A stretch of DNA of 64,000 nucleotides from Cytobacillus gottheilii (GCF_900166665.1 NZ_LT800494.1:2215704-2279703); one strand, 5' to 3'. Positions 8,233 to 16,615 are shown, counted from the stretch's first letter. Numbers and translations are program-made. Notes: generated from the sequence alone by a model not told the origin.

Positions 8233-9384
8233 TTGAATTTTTTACAAATAGATCATGCCAAAGAGCGTTTGCACGCTCTTGAGAAAATAGCTGAAAACTT
8301 TCGTAAAAGAGCAGATGCACATGATACGGAAGGGACATTTCCTTTTGAAAATATTAGTGAGTTAAAGCAATCAGGCTATACGGCATTGACAGTTCCTAAA
8401 GAATATGGAGGCCAAGGAATTTCATTGGCAGAACTTTTACACCTGCAGGAAACAATAGCAGAAAGAGATGGATCAACTGCTCTCTCAATTGGCTGGCATA
8501 TGGGAATAGTCCATAACCTATTTGAAAAAAAAGAATGGGATAAACATATTCTTCAGTGGATTGCTAAAGAAGTACTTAATGGTGCCCTTATTAATACATT
8601 GGCAACTGAAAAGCAAACAGGCAGCCCGACAAGAGGAGGCAACCCGCATACAACTGCAAGAAAACAGAATAATGAGTGGATCATTAATGGCCGTAAAAGC
8701 TTTGCAACCATGTCACCTGTACTCGATTATATGATTGTAACCGCGACGATTACAGAAACGGAGGAAGTTGGCAGTTTTATCATCCCCGCAAACAAAGAGG
8801 GAATTATAATAGAAGAAACTTGGGATAGTGTTGCAATGAAAGGAACAGGAAGTCATGATGTTATTTTTAAAGATGTAGTCATTAAAAATGATCATTTAGT
8901 TGAAATTATGCAGCCATGTCCTAAGCGGGCCAATGGCTGGCTTCTTCATATACCTGCCTGTTATCTAGGCATTGCTCGTGCTGCCCAATCCTACTCCATT
9001 CAATTTGCGAAGAAATATACTCCTTCAAGTATTAGTAAACCGATTATTGAACTGCCCAATGTTCGTCAAAAGCTTGGCGAGATTGAGCTTGAGCTATCCA
9101 AGTCCCGCTATTTTATGTATGGAGTTGCAAAAGAATGGGATGAAAAAAAGAATGAAGCAAGAGATAACATGACACCAATTCTTTCAGCCGTTAAACACGA
9201 AGCTACAAATAGTGCGATCAAAATTGTTGATTTGGCTATGAGAGTTGCCGGTGCACATAGCTTGTCCCAAAGTAATCCGCTCCAAAGATATTACCGGGAC
9301 GTTAGAGCAGGGCTGCATAATCCTCCTATGGATGATATGACCATCGAACAGCTTGCGGCGTTTTCAATAGACAAGCAGAAGTAA
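8233..9384 (+). CDS. Acyl-CoA dehydrogenase family protein (YdbM-like)
   Basis: 383 residues, a full-length acyl-CoA dehydrogenase fold: N-terminal helical domain (EYGGQGISLAEL), middle beta domain (NGRKSFATMSPVLDYMIV; GTGSHDVIFKDV) and C-terminal helical domain (RVAGAHSLSQSNPLQRYYRDVRAGLHNPP). FAD-dependent alpha,beta-dehydrogenation of an acyl-CoA or similar substrate is expected. The usual catalytic Glu region is not obvious, as in the YdbM/dibenzothiophene-desulfurisation-type branch, so the substrate is uncertain. TTG start at 8233 after GAGGGA. Confidence 0.85.
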   Translation: MNFLQIDHAKERLHALEKIAENFRKRADAHDTEGTFPFENISELKQSGYTALTVPKEYGGQGISLAELLHLQETIAERDGSTALSIGWHMGIVHNLFEKKEWDKHILQWIAKEVLNGALINTLATEKQTGSPTRGGNPHTTARKQNNEWIINGRKSFATMSPVLDYMIVTATITETEEVGSFIIPANKEGIIIEETWDSVAMKGTGSHDVIFKDVVIKNDHLVEIMQPCPKRANGWLLHIPACYLGIARAAQSYSIQFAKKYTPSSISKPIIELPNVRQKLGEIELELSKSRYFMYGVAKEWDEKKNEARDNMTPILSAVKHEATNSAIKIVDLAMRVAGAHSLSQSNPLQRYYRDVRAGLHNPPMDDMTIEQLAAFSIDKQK

Positions 9385-9450
9385 AGATTATCATATAAAA
9401 GCTCTTGTCATGTTATAATAATGGAAGTATATATTCACTAGGAGAACCTT

Positions 9451-10035
9451 ATGGTGTTCATGATCTACTTGTTTGCATATTTTGCTGGAAATCTATTGAC
9501 CGGTGTCTTAATCAGCAGTCTATTTAAAAAAGGGGATATAAGGGGAACAGGGTCCGGAAATCCAGGAGCACGAAACGCGGGACGGTTGTATGGAAAAAAG
9601 GCATTTATTTTTACATTTTTAGGAGATGCAGTAAAAGCAGCTATTGTTGTAGTAGTGTGTTCTATTTTTCAGTTATCGCCGAGCGAAACGCTATTTGCAC
9701 TTCTACTGACTATTCTTGGGCATATAAAACCAATTCTTTTTCAATTTAAAGGCGGAAAAGGCATTTCATCCTTTATTGGCGGAATTCTTGTTATCGAGCC
9801 TATTATGGCCATTTTCATTATTCTCGGTTTTATTATCCTTTATCCGATTTCCAAAAGTTTTACGATAGCTGGGCTAGGGTCTTTTATAGTAATCCCATTT
9901 ACAGCTTATTTTGTTTTTCACTATACAATGGCAGAGGTTCTTTTGATTTTCCTAATTATCTTAATCGTAATTGCAGCACACCAGAAAGATATAAGAGGTT
10001 ACTTTATTAAAAAATTCACTTCCAAAAATACATAA
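9451..10035 (+). CDS. plsY: PlsY family glycerol-3-phosphate acyltransferase (probable paralogue)
   Basis: 194 residues, five predicted membrane helices. The three PlsY motifs are present in variant form: GTGSGNPGARNAGR (loop 1), FQFKGGKGISSF (loop 2) and a C-terminal IVIAAHQKDIRGY stretch. PlsY transfers acyl groups from acyl-phosphate to glycerol-3-phosphate in the membrane. The loop-1 P-G-A-R-N instead of the common I-G-A-T-N and the isolated position suggest one of the additional PlsY paralogues of Bacillus rather than the housekeeping copy. Upstream is an extended -10 (TGTTATAAT); AGGAG precedes the ATG. Confidence 0.8.
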   Translation: MVFMIYLFAYFAGNLLTGVLISSLFKKGDIRGTGSGNPGARNAGRLYGKKAFIFTFLGDAVKAAIVVVVCSIFQLSPSETLFALLLTILGHIKPILFQFKGGKGISSFIGGILVIEPIMAIFIILGFIILYPISKSFTIAGLGSFIVIPFTAYFVFHYTMAEVLLIFLIILIVIAAHQKDIRGYFIKKFTSKNT

Positions 10036-10068
10036 CTTAAACTAAAATCTTTTCAAAATCAGCAAAAG

Positions 10069-10104
10069 ACCCGAACGATCAGAGCGAATCGTTCGGGTTT
10101 ATTT
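10069..10104. terminator. Intrinsic terminator between convergent plsY and amidohydrolase genes
   Basis: CCCGAACGAT / ATCGTTCGGG stem with a 7-nt loop, followed by TTTATTTAT on the plus strand. Confidence 0.8.
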
Positions 10105-10135
10105 ATGGCTATATTTGATTCTGCTAAGGTTATGA

Positions 10136-11347
10136 TTACTTGTTTTCTAAGGCTTTCCTTTCATTAAACTCGGCTGCAATGCCAGCTAAAACCTCAGTGT
10201 CAGTAATTAGCTTTAATGCAGTTAAGGCAAGTGCTTTAGCACCTGTAATCAATGCTTGATCTCCTTTTGGAGAAGCAGCTGCTTCTCTGAATGGAACAGT
10301 GTGAGGGATCAGACCACTTGAACCAATCTTAATATAAGGATGGATGGTTGGCACCACTTGGCTAATATTTCCTGCATCAGTCGAACCAAGCCCTTCGCGA
10401 ACGCCCATAACTGTTTCTCCTAATTCTTCTGCAGCTTCTCTAAAGATCTCATCGTACTTTTCATTAGCAAGAAGGTTATCTACTGCATTTTGAAAAGCAA
10501 TAACGTTTAATTTTGCCCCAGTGGCCAAGGCTGCACCTTCTGCAACTGCCTTCACTTTTTGAGTTACTTCATTTAATTTTGCTCTTGTTGCTGCACGAAT
10601 AAAGAAGCGTGCTTTAGCATATTCAGGAATAATATTTGGCGCATCTCCGCCATGTGTGATAATCCCATGAATACGCACATCATCTGTCAGCTGCTGTCTT
10701 AATGCATTAATTCCATTGAACAATTGAATAACAGCGTCCAATGCATTAATGCCTTCGTGCGGGGAAGCTGCAGCGTGTGCTGGTTTGCCGGTATATTCAA
10801 AATCAAGCGGATCAACCGCCAGGGAAGGACCAGTCAAGCGTGTTTCACTGTTTGGGTGAATCATTAAGGCTGCATCTATTCCATCTGTTAGATTATGTTT
10901 TACAAAGCTTCCTTTTGCACTTCCGTTAGGTCCGCCTTCTTCGGCGGGTGTTCCGAATACAACCGCTTCACCGCCTGTTTCTTCAATAACTTTACTCAAT
11001 GCAATGGCAGCAGCTGTACTTGTTGTGCCAATAATATTATGGCCGCATGCATGACCAATTCCTGGGAGAGCGTCATATTCAGCTAAAAATGCGATTGAGG
11101 GTCCGGGTTTGCTGCTCTTTTTGCGTGCGACAAAAGAAGTTTCGTGCCCTGCAACGGCCTTTTCTACAGCGAAACCTTCTTTTTCAAGCAGTTCAGTCAG
11201 AAGGGAAGAAGCAAAGAATTCTTCGTTTCCTATTTCCGGGTTTTCATGAATTTTATGACTTGTTTCGATGTATACTGATTTGTTATCTTCTACATTTTGA
11301 ATGATTTTTTCTTTTAGAACAGCTGCTGATTGAGTTGATGTGCTCAT
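10136..11347 (-). CDS. M20 family metallo-amidohydrolase downstream of metNPQ
   Basis: 403 residues with the M20D amidohydrolase pattern: HENPEIGNEE at the N-terminus, the di-metal motif ACGHNIIG, catalytic/metal Glu pair in GTPAEEGGPNGS, GKPAHAA in the dimerisation-domain junction, and C-terminal STDAGN. The family hydrolyses N-acyl amino acids or short peptides. Its position 72 nt after metQ with an AAGGAGG ribosome binding site suggests cotranscription with the methionine transporter, hence possibly deacylation of imported N-acyl-methionine or related sulfur compounds (inference from context). Confidence 0.85.
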   Translation of the reverse strand: MSTSTQSAAVLKEKIIQNVEDNKSVYIETSHKIHENPEIGNEEFFASSLLTELLEKEGFAVEKAVAGHETSFVARKKSSKPGPSIAFLAEYDALPGIGHACGHNIIGTTSTAAAIALSKVIEETGGEAVVFGTPAEEGGPNGSAKGSFVKHNLTDGIDAALMIHPNSETRLTGPSLAVDPLDFEYTGKPAHAAASPHEGINALDAVIQLFNGINALRQQLTDDVRIHGIITHGGDAPNIIPEYAKARFFIRAATRAKLNEVTQKVKAVAEGAALATGAKLNVIAFQNAVDNLLANEKYDEIFREAAEELGETVMGVREGLGSTDAGNISQVVPTIHPYIKIGSSGLIPHTVPFREAAASPKGDQALITGAKALALTALKLITDTEVLAGIAAEFNERKALENK

Positions 11348-11419
11348 TTTATTTCCTCCTTATAATGGAGGAGGTTCTTGCGTAAGACAAAAACCTCCTT
11401 GAAGATTTAGAGTAACGGT

Positions 11420-12235
11420 TTACCAGCCAATATTGCTTAGTGGTACAAATGTAGGGATTAAGTTGCCGTCATATTCTTTTTCAATAAACTCTGCTGTATC
11501 TTCTTCTTGGTAAAGCTCGGCGATTCTCTTATATGTTTCGTTATCTTTGTCTTCTGCATTGGCAGCAATAATATTAATGTAAGGTGTTGCCGTTTCGCTT
11601 TCATGATAAATAGCATCAGTCAATGGAGTAAGTCCTGCATCACGTGCAATTCCATTGTTAATAAGAGATACAGCAACATCCGGCAATGCTCTTGGCGTTT
11701 GAGCAGGAACCATTTCAACTAATTCAAGGTTTTTAGGATTATCGGTTACTTGGGTTAAGTTCCCGTTAGAATCAAAGTCTTCAGGCAGTCCGATAAGTCC
11801 TGCGTCTTCAAGAAGCATTAATGCACGGCCTTGGTTAGATGCATCATTTGGAAGTGCAATTTTTGCACCATCAGGAATGTCATTAACATCTTCGTATTTG
11901 TCAGAATAAATCCCCATCGGTGCAAGAACGGTTGTAGCAATGGGAACAAGATCCAGGTTGTGTTCTTCAATAAATACATCGAAGTAGGCAACGGTTTGGA
12001 ATGCATTAAGATCCAATTCTCCTTCTGCAAGTGCAGTGTTTGGTGCTACGTAATCAGAGAATGAGACAATTTCAATATCAATGCCTTCTTTTTCTGCTTT
12101 TTCAGCAATGAAATCCCACGTTCGCGTATCTGTTCCGCTAATGCCGATCTTTACTGTTTCAGAGCTGTCGCTGGAGCAGCCTGCTGCAAAAGCTGCGAAA
12201 CCTAATAGAATGCTAGATAGTAATAGTTTTTTCAT
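11420..12235 (-). CDS. metQ: Methionine ABC transporter substrate-binding lipoprotein
   Basis: 271 residues of the NlpA/MetQ family (Lipoprotein_9). Signal peptide with lipobox FAAGC, then the family pattern: KIGISGT, YVAPNTALAEGELDLNAFQTVAYFD, IALPNDASNQGRALMLLEDAGLI, and the conserved C-terminus FVPLSNIGW. Binds D/L-methionine outside the membrane and delivers it to MetP/MetN. It follows metP by 18 nt; the ATG at 12235 has AGGAGGAAAC upstream. Confidence 0.95.
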   Translation of the reverse strand: MKKLLLSSILLGFAAFAAGCSSDSSETVKIGISGTDTRTWDFIAEKAEKEGIDIEIVSFSDYVAPNTALAEGELDLNAFQTVAYFDVFIEEHNLDLVPIATTVLAPMGIYSDKYEDVNDIPDGAKIALPNDASNQGRALMLLEDAGLIGLPEDFDSNGNLTQVTDNPKNLELVEMVPAQTPRALPDVAVSLINNGIARDAGLTPLTDAIYHESETATPYINIIAANAEDKDNETYKRIAELYQEEDTAEFIEKEYDGNLIPTFVPLSNIGW

Positions 12236-12253
12236 GATGTGTTTCCTCCTAAA

Positions 12254-12904
12254 TTATCTTCGTCTAATTTTTTTAGCAGTAAAATTCCCTAAGCTTTGTA
12301 ACCCTTGCACAATAACAACGAGAATGGCAACGGTGATGATCATTGTAATTTCATCAAAACGCTGATACCCATATGTAATGGCTAAATCGCCAATACCGCC
12401 TGCGCCGACTGCTCCTGCCATCGCTGTTGCACCAACAAGCCCGATGGTTGCAATGGTAAGCGCAAGTACTAGGGAACTTAGAGCTTCAGGAAGCAGAAAC
12501 TTAGAAATGACCTGCCATGGTGTAGCTCCCATAGCTTCAGCTGCTTCAAGAACCCCTGGGTCTACTTCTAATAAAGAATTCTCTACTAATCTCGCAATAT
12601 ATGGCCCTGCATAAAAGACAAGCGGGACAATTGCCGCTGCTGTCCCAATGGAAGTGCCAACAATTAATCTTGTGACTGGAATGAGCGCAACCAGTAAAAT
12701 AATGAATGGTACTGAACGGAAAATATTAATGATTCCATTTAAAATATTAAAGACAGGCAAGTTTTCAAGCAGATGTCCTTTTCTTGTTACGACCAGTAAA
12801 ATACCGAGCGGCAATCCAAGCAGGGTTGAAAATAAAAGTGAAAAAGTGACCATTTGTATCGTTTCAATTAAAGCTTCAATAATTTGGTCTGTATTAGCTA
12901 GCAT
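12254..12904 (-). CDS. metP: Methionine ABC transporter permease
   Basis: 216 residues, about five membrane helices, with the ABC permease EAA loop (EAAEAMGATPWQVISKFLLPEA) that contacts the ATPase. MetI/MetP family. Two starts are possible: ATG 12910 is almost on top of AGGAGG, whereas ATG 12904 is 9 nt away and is preferred; either overlaps the 3' end of metN, implying translational coupling. Confidence 0.94.
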   Translation of the reverse strand: MLANTDQIIEALIETIQMVTFSLLFSTLLGLPLGILLVVTRKGHLLENLPVFNILNGIINIFRSVPFIILLVALIPVTRLIVGTSIGTAAAIVPLVFYAGPYIARLVENSLLEVDPGVLEAAEAMGATPWQVISKFLLPEALSSLVLALTIATIGLVGATAMAGAVGAGGIGDLAITYGYQRFDEITMIITVAILVVIVQGLQSLGNFTAKKIRRR

Positions 12905-13925
12905 GTTCATTCACCTCCTTAATGCTGATCTCCTTTTCTTGGATATAAGTTAAGGTGCGGGCAATTTCCTTTTCATCTCCTTGGAACTCAACTATTAAAT
13001 TTCCAAACGGTATTCCCTGTAATTCTGTAATATTGCCAAAAAGCACATTTATATGAATATCAAACTTCTTGGAAATTTCCGATAATAATGGCTGTCCGGC
13101 TTTGTTGCCAACAAAGTTAATGCGGAATATTTTTTGCATGCCTGCATGCTGCTGAATCAGTTCCTGAATGGATTCTGGTAGCTGATCATTCATAACCGTA
13201 CTGACAAAATTTCTTGCCGTTACTGTTTGCGGAGAAGAAAAGACATCAAATACAGACCCTTCTTCAATAATTTGTCCTGCTTCTATCACTGCAACACGAT
13301 CACAAATCTCCCTAATAACTGACATTTCATGGGTAATGATTAAGATGGTAATATTGTATTCTTTGTTAATTTTTTTTAACAGCTGTAAAATCGAGCTGGT
13401 TGTCTGCGGATCTAATGCAGATGTTGCTTCGTCACATAGCAAAATGGACGGCTGTGTTGCTAAAGCTCTTGCAATACCAATTCGCTGCTTTTGTCCTCCA
13501 GAGAGCTGGTCAGGGTAATTATCTGCTTTGTCAGCTAGACCGACAAACTCGAGCAGCTCTTCCACACGTTTCTTAATCTGATCTTTTGGTGTATTCACTA
13601 AAGTAAGAGGCATTGCCACATTGGCAAAGACAGTTTTAGAATTTAGTAGATTAAAATGCTGAAAAATCATCCCGATATTCTTCTTTACTTTTCTCACCTC
13701 TTTGACTGATAGGGAGGTAAGGTCGTGTCCATCTACAATGACATGACCGGACGTCGGACGTTCAAGCAAGTTCACACAGCGAATGAGTGAGCTTTTACCA
13801 GCTCCGCTGAAGCCGATTACACCAAATATTTCTCCCTTATTGATTTTTAGATCAATTCCGTTAAGCGCAGCAACCTGCTGTCCGCCGCTATCGTATACTT
13901 TTCTGAGCTGCTGAAATTCAATCAA
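12894..13925 (-). CDS. metN: Methionine ABC transporter ATP-binding protein
   Basis: 343 residues from a TTG at 13925 (GGAG 9 nt upstream), giving the family-like start MIEFQQLRKVY and the length of Bacillus MetN (about 341). Walker A GFSGAGKSS (39-47), signature LSGGQKQR, Walker B LLCDEATSALDP, H-loop ITHEMSV, and a C-terminal ACT-like NIL domain (about 265-343) for methionine feedback. The open frame continues upstream to 14096, but that stretch is riboswitch and terminator sequence. First gene of metN-metP-metQ-amidohydrolase, under two SAM-I riboswitches. Confidence 0.94.
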   Translation of the reverse strand: MIEFQQLRKVYDSGGQQVAALNGIDLKINKGEIFGVIGFSGAGKSSLIRCVNLLERPTSGHVIVDGHDLTSLSVKEVRKVKKNIGMIFQHFNLLNSKTVFANVAMPLTLVNTPKDQIKKRVEELLEFVGLADKADNYPDQLSGGQKQRIGIARALATQPSILLCDEATSALDPQTTSSILQLLKKINKEYNITILIITHEMSVIREICDRVAVIEAGQIIEEGSVFDVFSSPQTVTARNFVSTVMNDQLPESIQELIQQHAGMQKIFRINFVGNKAGQPLLSEISKKFDIHINVLFGNITELQGIPFGNLIVEFQGDEKEIARTLTYIQEKEISIKEVNEHAS

Positions 13926-13961
13926 ACTTTTCATCTCCATTTCCAGTTGTGTTTCATAGAT

Positions 13962-13997
13962 AAAAAAATCTCCTTCTCGAAAGAAAGAAGGAGATTT
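13962..13997 (-). terminator. Riboswitch-controlled terminator, proximal to metN
   Basis: Stem AAATCTCCTTCT / AGAAGGAGATTT (plus-strand view) with a T run (TTTTTTT) on the minus strand, placed directly after the proximal SAM-I aptamer and about 37 nt before the metN start. Confidence 0.88.
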
Positions 13998-14024
13998 GCA
14001 AACAAAATACAGCAATGAAGTCTC

Positions 14025-14126
14025 CTTATCTTTCAAGCTCTTCAGCTTGCTGGATTTGGCACAAACTTCAGATTGAAGCCGCTGCCGAGGTGTCATAGGG
14101 CCAGTCCCTCTACCTCTCTCGATAAG
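14025..14126 (-). ncRNA. SAM-I (S-box) riboswitch aptamer, proximal copy
   Basis: On the minus strand P1 arms CTTATC (14126-14121) and GATAAG (14030-14025) enclose the S-box core: GAGGGACTGGCCCTATGA, CACCTCGGCAGC and GTGCCAAATCCAGCAAGC. All conserved joining regions are recognisable. It is followed by its own terminator, so SAM binding should stop transcription before metN. Confidence 0.95.
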
Positions 14127-14140
14127 AATATTATTTAGTT

Positions 14141-14175
14141 AAAAATAAAAACCCTCTTCTACATAAGAAGAGGGC
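14141..14175 (-). terminator. Riboswitch-controlled terminator, distal copy
   Basis: CCCTCTTCT and its complement AGAAGAGGG around a short loop, followed on the minus strand by TTTTTATTTTT. It lies between the two SAM-I aptamers, so transcription can be stopped before the second aptamer is made. Confidence 0.88.
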
Positions 14176-14200
14176 AATAGATAATAAACGATCTGACCTC

Positions 14201-14298
14201 TTCTCATCTTTCAAGACATGCTTGCTGGAGTTGGCACAGAATAAAATTCCGCTGCCGAGGTGTCATAGGGCCAGTCCCTCAACCTCTCTTGATAAGAA
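14201..14298 (-). ncRNA. SAM-I (S-box) riboswitch aptamer, distal copy
   Basis: P1 arms TTCTTATC (14298-14291) and GATGAGAA (14208-14201) enclose a complete second S-box: GAGGGACTGGCCCTATGA, CACCTCGGCAGC, GTGCCAACTCCAGCAAGC. The conserved core is nearly identical to the proximal copy, while P3, P4 and loops differ. Confidence 0.95.
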
Positions 14299-14333
14299 GT
14301 GTGTTCGTATTTTGTTTTTTAAACTTGATTATT

Positions 14334-14362
14334 AATTTAACGCATTAAATCATAGATGTCAA
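14334..14362 (-). promoter_or_regulatory. Promoter of the SAM-regulated met operon
   Basis: TTGACA (14362-14357), 17-nt spacer, TAAATT (14339-14334) on the minus strand, about 35 nt upstream of the distal aptamer. Confidence 0.75.
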
Positions 14363-14447
14363 ATATTTTTTTGAAATAATTTTATTTTTTATTAAATTCT
14401 TAATGTGAAATGCTACAAAATCCTTGCTTTATAGTCATTCTATTACT

Positions 14448-14639
14448 TTATTCCTCAAAATATTCTTTAATTTCTTTTTCATTTGATCCATTATAATAAG
14501 GATTTTCTTCTGTAGAGTTTTTCTCATCTAGATTCGTGCGAATGACTAACGATGGACTGGAAGAATGCTGTGCAATTAAACGATCGTCAAGTTTAGTGAA
14601 CGGTGGCAATTTATCATTTCCGATGTTTTTGTTCTCCAT
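14448..14639 (-). CDS. Small hydrophilic protein of unknown function
   Basis: 63 residues from ATG 14639, with AGGAGGTG 6 nt upstream; a GTG at 14648 overlaps the ribosome binding site and is rejected. Strongly hydrophilic, acidic C-terminus (KEIKEYFEE), no membrane segment or known motif seen. It is transcribed away from the 14778 gene on the other strand. Not recognised. Confidence 0.6.
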   Translation of the reverse strand: MENKNIGNDKLPPFTKLDDRLIAQHSSSPSLVIRTNLDEKNSTEENPYYNGSNEKEIKEYFEE

Positions 14640-14777
14640 AGTAAACACCTCCTGCTATTAGCTTTGCTAACAGTTATACAAAATATCCATATACGGTTTT
14701 GGTTTTAGCATATGCAAAAAAAGGTAAGATAATATTAAGTTATTTACCAAGGACGTGCTTTATGAGGGGAAGGAATT

Positions 14778-15347
14778 TTGAGTATGCTGGATACTATATT
14801 AGATATTATTGAAAAAAAAGGTCCCATCTCACTGCTTGCATTATGTGCAGAAATAAATCATAGAAACGAAAAAGCGGAAAAGGGGAAAACAGTACAATTA
14901 GCAGATGTTCAAACAGTGATTGACCGGAAGAAGGATTTATTCATAATACAAAATGGAGAGATCATAATTGATCCCAATAAAGACCCAATACGGCTGCGTG
15001 TCTCATTAGGAGGTCATCCCGGACCTTGGTATAAAATTAATATTGATTTTGAACAGCATCAATTTCATTATTTTGAATGGCATTTAAGCAGATTTTCTAA
15101 TACCAATCGTTTTCCTCAAAAAGCAGGTAATATCGATGCGTTTAAAAGACAAATATACCGATATAGAATTTGGAATTGGCTTGAATTTTATGAAGATGAC
15201 GGTTTGCGATTAGAAGATACCTATTGGGATGTGAAACTTGAGACAAAGGGAAAAGTATACAAAATGAAAGGGTATGATTCCTATCCAGCGGAATGGACTG
15301 AATTTTGTATATCATTGTCAGAATTGATTGGAAAGAGAATATGCTGA
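14778..15347 (+). CDS. Protein with possible N-terminal winged-helix-like domain, unknown function
   Basis: 189 residues. The first ~70 (ILDIIEKKGPISLLALCAEINHR ... VQTVIDRKKDLFIIQNGEIII) resemble a HARE/RpoE-delta-type winged helix. The rest is rich in aromatic residues (HPGPWYKINIDF, HYFEWHLSRFS, RIWNWLEFYEDDG) and I do not recognise it. TTG 14778 lies 7 nt after GAGGGGA; ATG 14784 lies 9 nt after AAGGA and is an equally good start. Confidence 0.6.
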   Translation: MSMLDTILDIIEKKGPISLLALCAEINHRNEKAEKGKTVQLADVQTVIDRKKDLFIIQNGEIIIDPNKDPIRLRVSLGGHPGPWYKINIDFEQHQFHYFEWHLSRFSNTNRFPQKAGNIDAFKRQIYRYRIWNWLEFYEDDGLRLEDTYWDVKLETKGKVYKMKGYDSYPAEWTEFCISLSELIGKRIC

Positions 15348-15402
15348 AACTTCTTTGAACTGTGAGAAAAACAGAGACAAGCGATGAATTACCTAAAGAA
15401 TG

Positions 15403-15456
15403 ACCCGAACGGATAGGAAAAGATTTTAGCGAATCTGGTATCGTTTGGGTGTTTCT
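15403..15456. terminator. Probable weak terminator between convergent genes
   Basis: CCCGAACG and CGTTTGGG (one G-U pair) close a long loop, followed by GTGTTTCTTGTG. Same arm sequence type as the terminator at 10069. Confidence 0.45.
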
Positions 15457-15534
15457 TGTGTTTTTAACTCTTTATTTTATAATCACCAATAAACCTCCTT
15501 TAAGATAAATTTATCGGTATTTTTGTAGCTTTAA

Positions 15535-15843
15535 TTAATCACTATCAATGATTCGCAGGATAAATGCTTCATTGATTTCATCAATAAATAGGCAATATTC
15601 ATGCTCATAATCAACGTTTAATAATAATTGAAGTTCTTTCGGAATATAGACTGCACCGCTTTCAGAAATAATTCTCTTATTGTTTGTAGTGTTTGAGCGA
15701 GCCTTCTGAATAATCACCTGTTTCTTAACATACGAAAGTTCTGCAACCTTCCCCGGCAATAAACCAAATTCTTTTCTCCATTTACTAGGCAGCTGGATTT
15801 TTCCGGTTTTACTGAAATTTTTGCATTTATAAATATCAGGCAT
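15535..15843 (-). CDS. Protein with two AbrB/SpoVT-like swapped-hairpin repeats
   Basis: 102 residues that divide into two similar halves: FSKTGKIQLPSKWRKEFGLLPG..ELSYVKKQVIIQK and SESGAVYIPKELQLLLNV..EYCLFIDEINEAFILRI. Each follows the AbrB N-terminal pattern (G-x-I-x-[LI]-P-x-[ED]-[LWI]R-x-x-[LF]). AbrB and SpoVT carry one such element per chain and dimerise; two in one chain would form the DNA-binding unit within a monomer, as in MraZ. DNA binding is inferred. ATG 15843 is preceded by GGAGATGATTTTCA. Confidence 0.6.
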   Translation of the reverse strand: MPDIYKCKNFSKTGKIQLPSKWRKEFGLLPGKVAELSYVKKQVIIQKARSNTTNNKRIISESGAVYIPKELQLLLNVDYEHEYCLFIDEINEAFILRIIDSD

Positions 15844-15964
15844 TGAAAATCATCTCCATTTTATTCTTATATACCTATTTCACCAAATCACAGGTTAAAA
15901 ACATCACGCATAAAAAGACGCTCCAATCTTCAAACTGATTATATAAGGATGGGAGGCTAAAAAA

Positions 15965-16120
15965 GTGGATGAACAAAGAGAACAAACTCGCGATATAGAT
16001 GAAAAAGACATTCTGCATCATTTATTGGAGGAACAAATTGCGTATATTTTAGTAGACGAAGAACGGGAAAGAACGAAAAATGAACATTTAAAAAAGGGAG
16101 AGCAGCATGACCTGGACTAA
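15965..16120 (+). CDS. Small charged protein, 51 residues, unknown function
   Basis: GTG at 15965, 8 nt after GGAGG, opens 51 codons of highly charged sequence (MDEQREQTRDIDEKDILHHL...), likely helical and without cysteine or a membrane segment. Its 3' end overlaps the next gene by 14 nt in another frame, and the ribosome binding site of that gene (AAAAGGGAGAG) lies inside this one, so the two are probably translationally coupled. Not recognised. Confidence 0.6.
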   Translation: MDEQREQTRDIDEKDILHHLLEEQIAYILVDEERERTKNEHLKKGEQHDLD

Positions 16121-16442
16121 AAGTGTTTTTCTAATTTTTTCATTCATTTTTGCTGGTGACATAACGTCTTTAGAACCGATGGCCAACAATCAAGTGGTCA
16201 TTCAAGATGGATATGCTAAATGGGGAAGATTAGCCGTCAAATCTGCAAAGAAAAAGTTTCCTAATGCTCAAATGGTTGATTATCGCTACGATGGACGAGT
16301 TGACAAAGATAAAATAGCAATAGAACAATTCACCCTGTGGGCTAAGGAAGGGGAAGAGGAATTCGGTGTCATAGTCATGATAGAAGTCGATCAAAAAACG
16401 AATAAGTTAATAAAAATTGACGTAAATAAAAAGTTACAATAA
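16107..16442 (+). CDS. Secreted DUF3889 family protein (YqzG-like)
   Basis: 111 residues: N-terminal signal-like hydrophobic segment (SVFLIFSFIFAGD), then the DUF3889 pattern YAKWGRLAVKSAKKKFPNAQMVDYRYDGR and a beta-rich end (FGVIVMIEVDQKTNKLIKI). Bacillus YqzG belongs to this family of small exported proteins of unknown function. It overlaps the preceding small gene by 14 nt. A hairpin at 16490-16545 follows. Confidence 0.75.
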   Translation: MTWTKSVFLIFSFIFAGDITSLEPMANNQVVIQDGYAKWGRLAVKSAKKKFPNAQMVDYRYDGRVDKDKIAIEQFTLWAKEGEEEFGVIVMIEVDQKTNKLIKIDVNKKLQ

Positions 16443-16489
16443 TAATATTATGTAAACTAGTGGGTGGCTTGTCCTTTCAGCTTATAAAA

Positions 16490-16545
16490 AAACCGAATGA
16501 TTAGCAGTTTATTGATTACTGTCTAATCATTCGGGTAATTTTGTT
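16490..16545 (+). terminator. Terminator-like hairpin derived from the MITE-like repeat
   Basis: ACCGAATGATTAG and CTAATCATTCGGGT pair perfectly over 12 bp (extendable by AGT/ACT) and are followed by AATTTTGTTA. The arm sequence equals the hairpin end of the repeat family; the rest of the element is absent. Confidence 0.6.
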
Positions 16546-16615
16546 ACTATATACGTTTAACTTTGGTGTGGTTGAGAATCTAGATGCTTTGGGGCATTTT
16601 CCAGCAGCATTCATG

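Noticed and set aside
13926-14096. In-frame N-terminal extension of MetN reaching 14096
   Set aside because: The extension reads through the SAM-I aptamer and its terminator, and MetN of normal length starts at the TTG at 13925 with a ribosome binding site.
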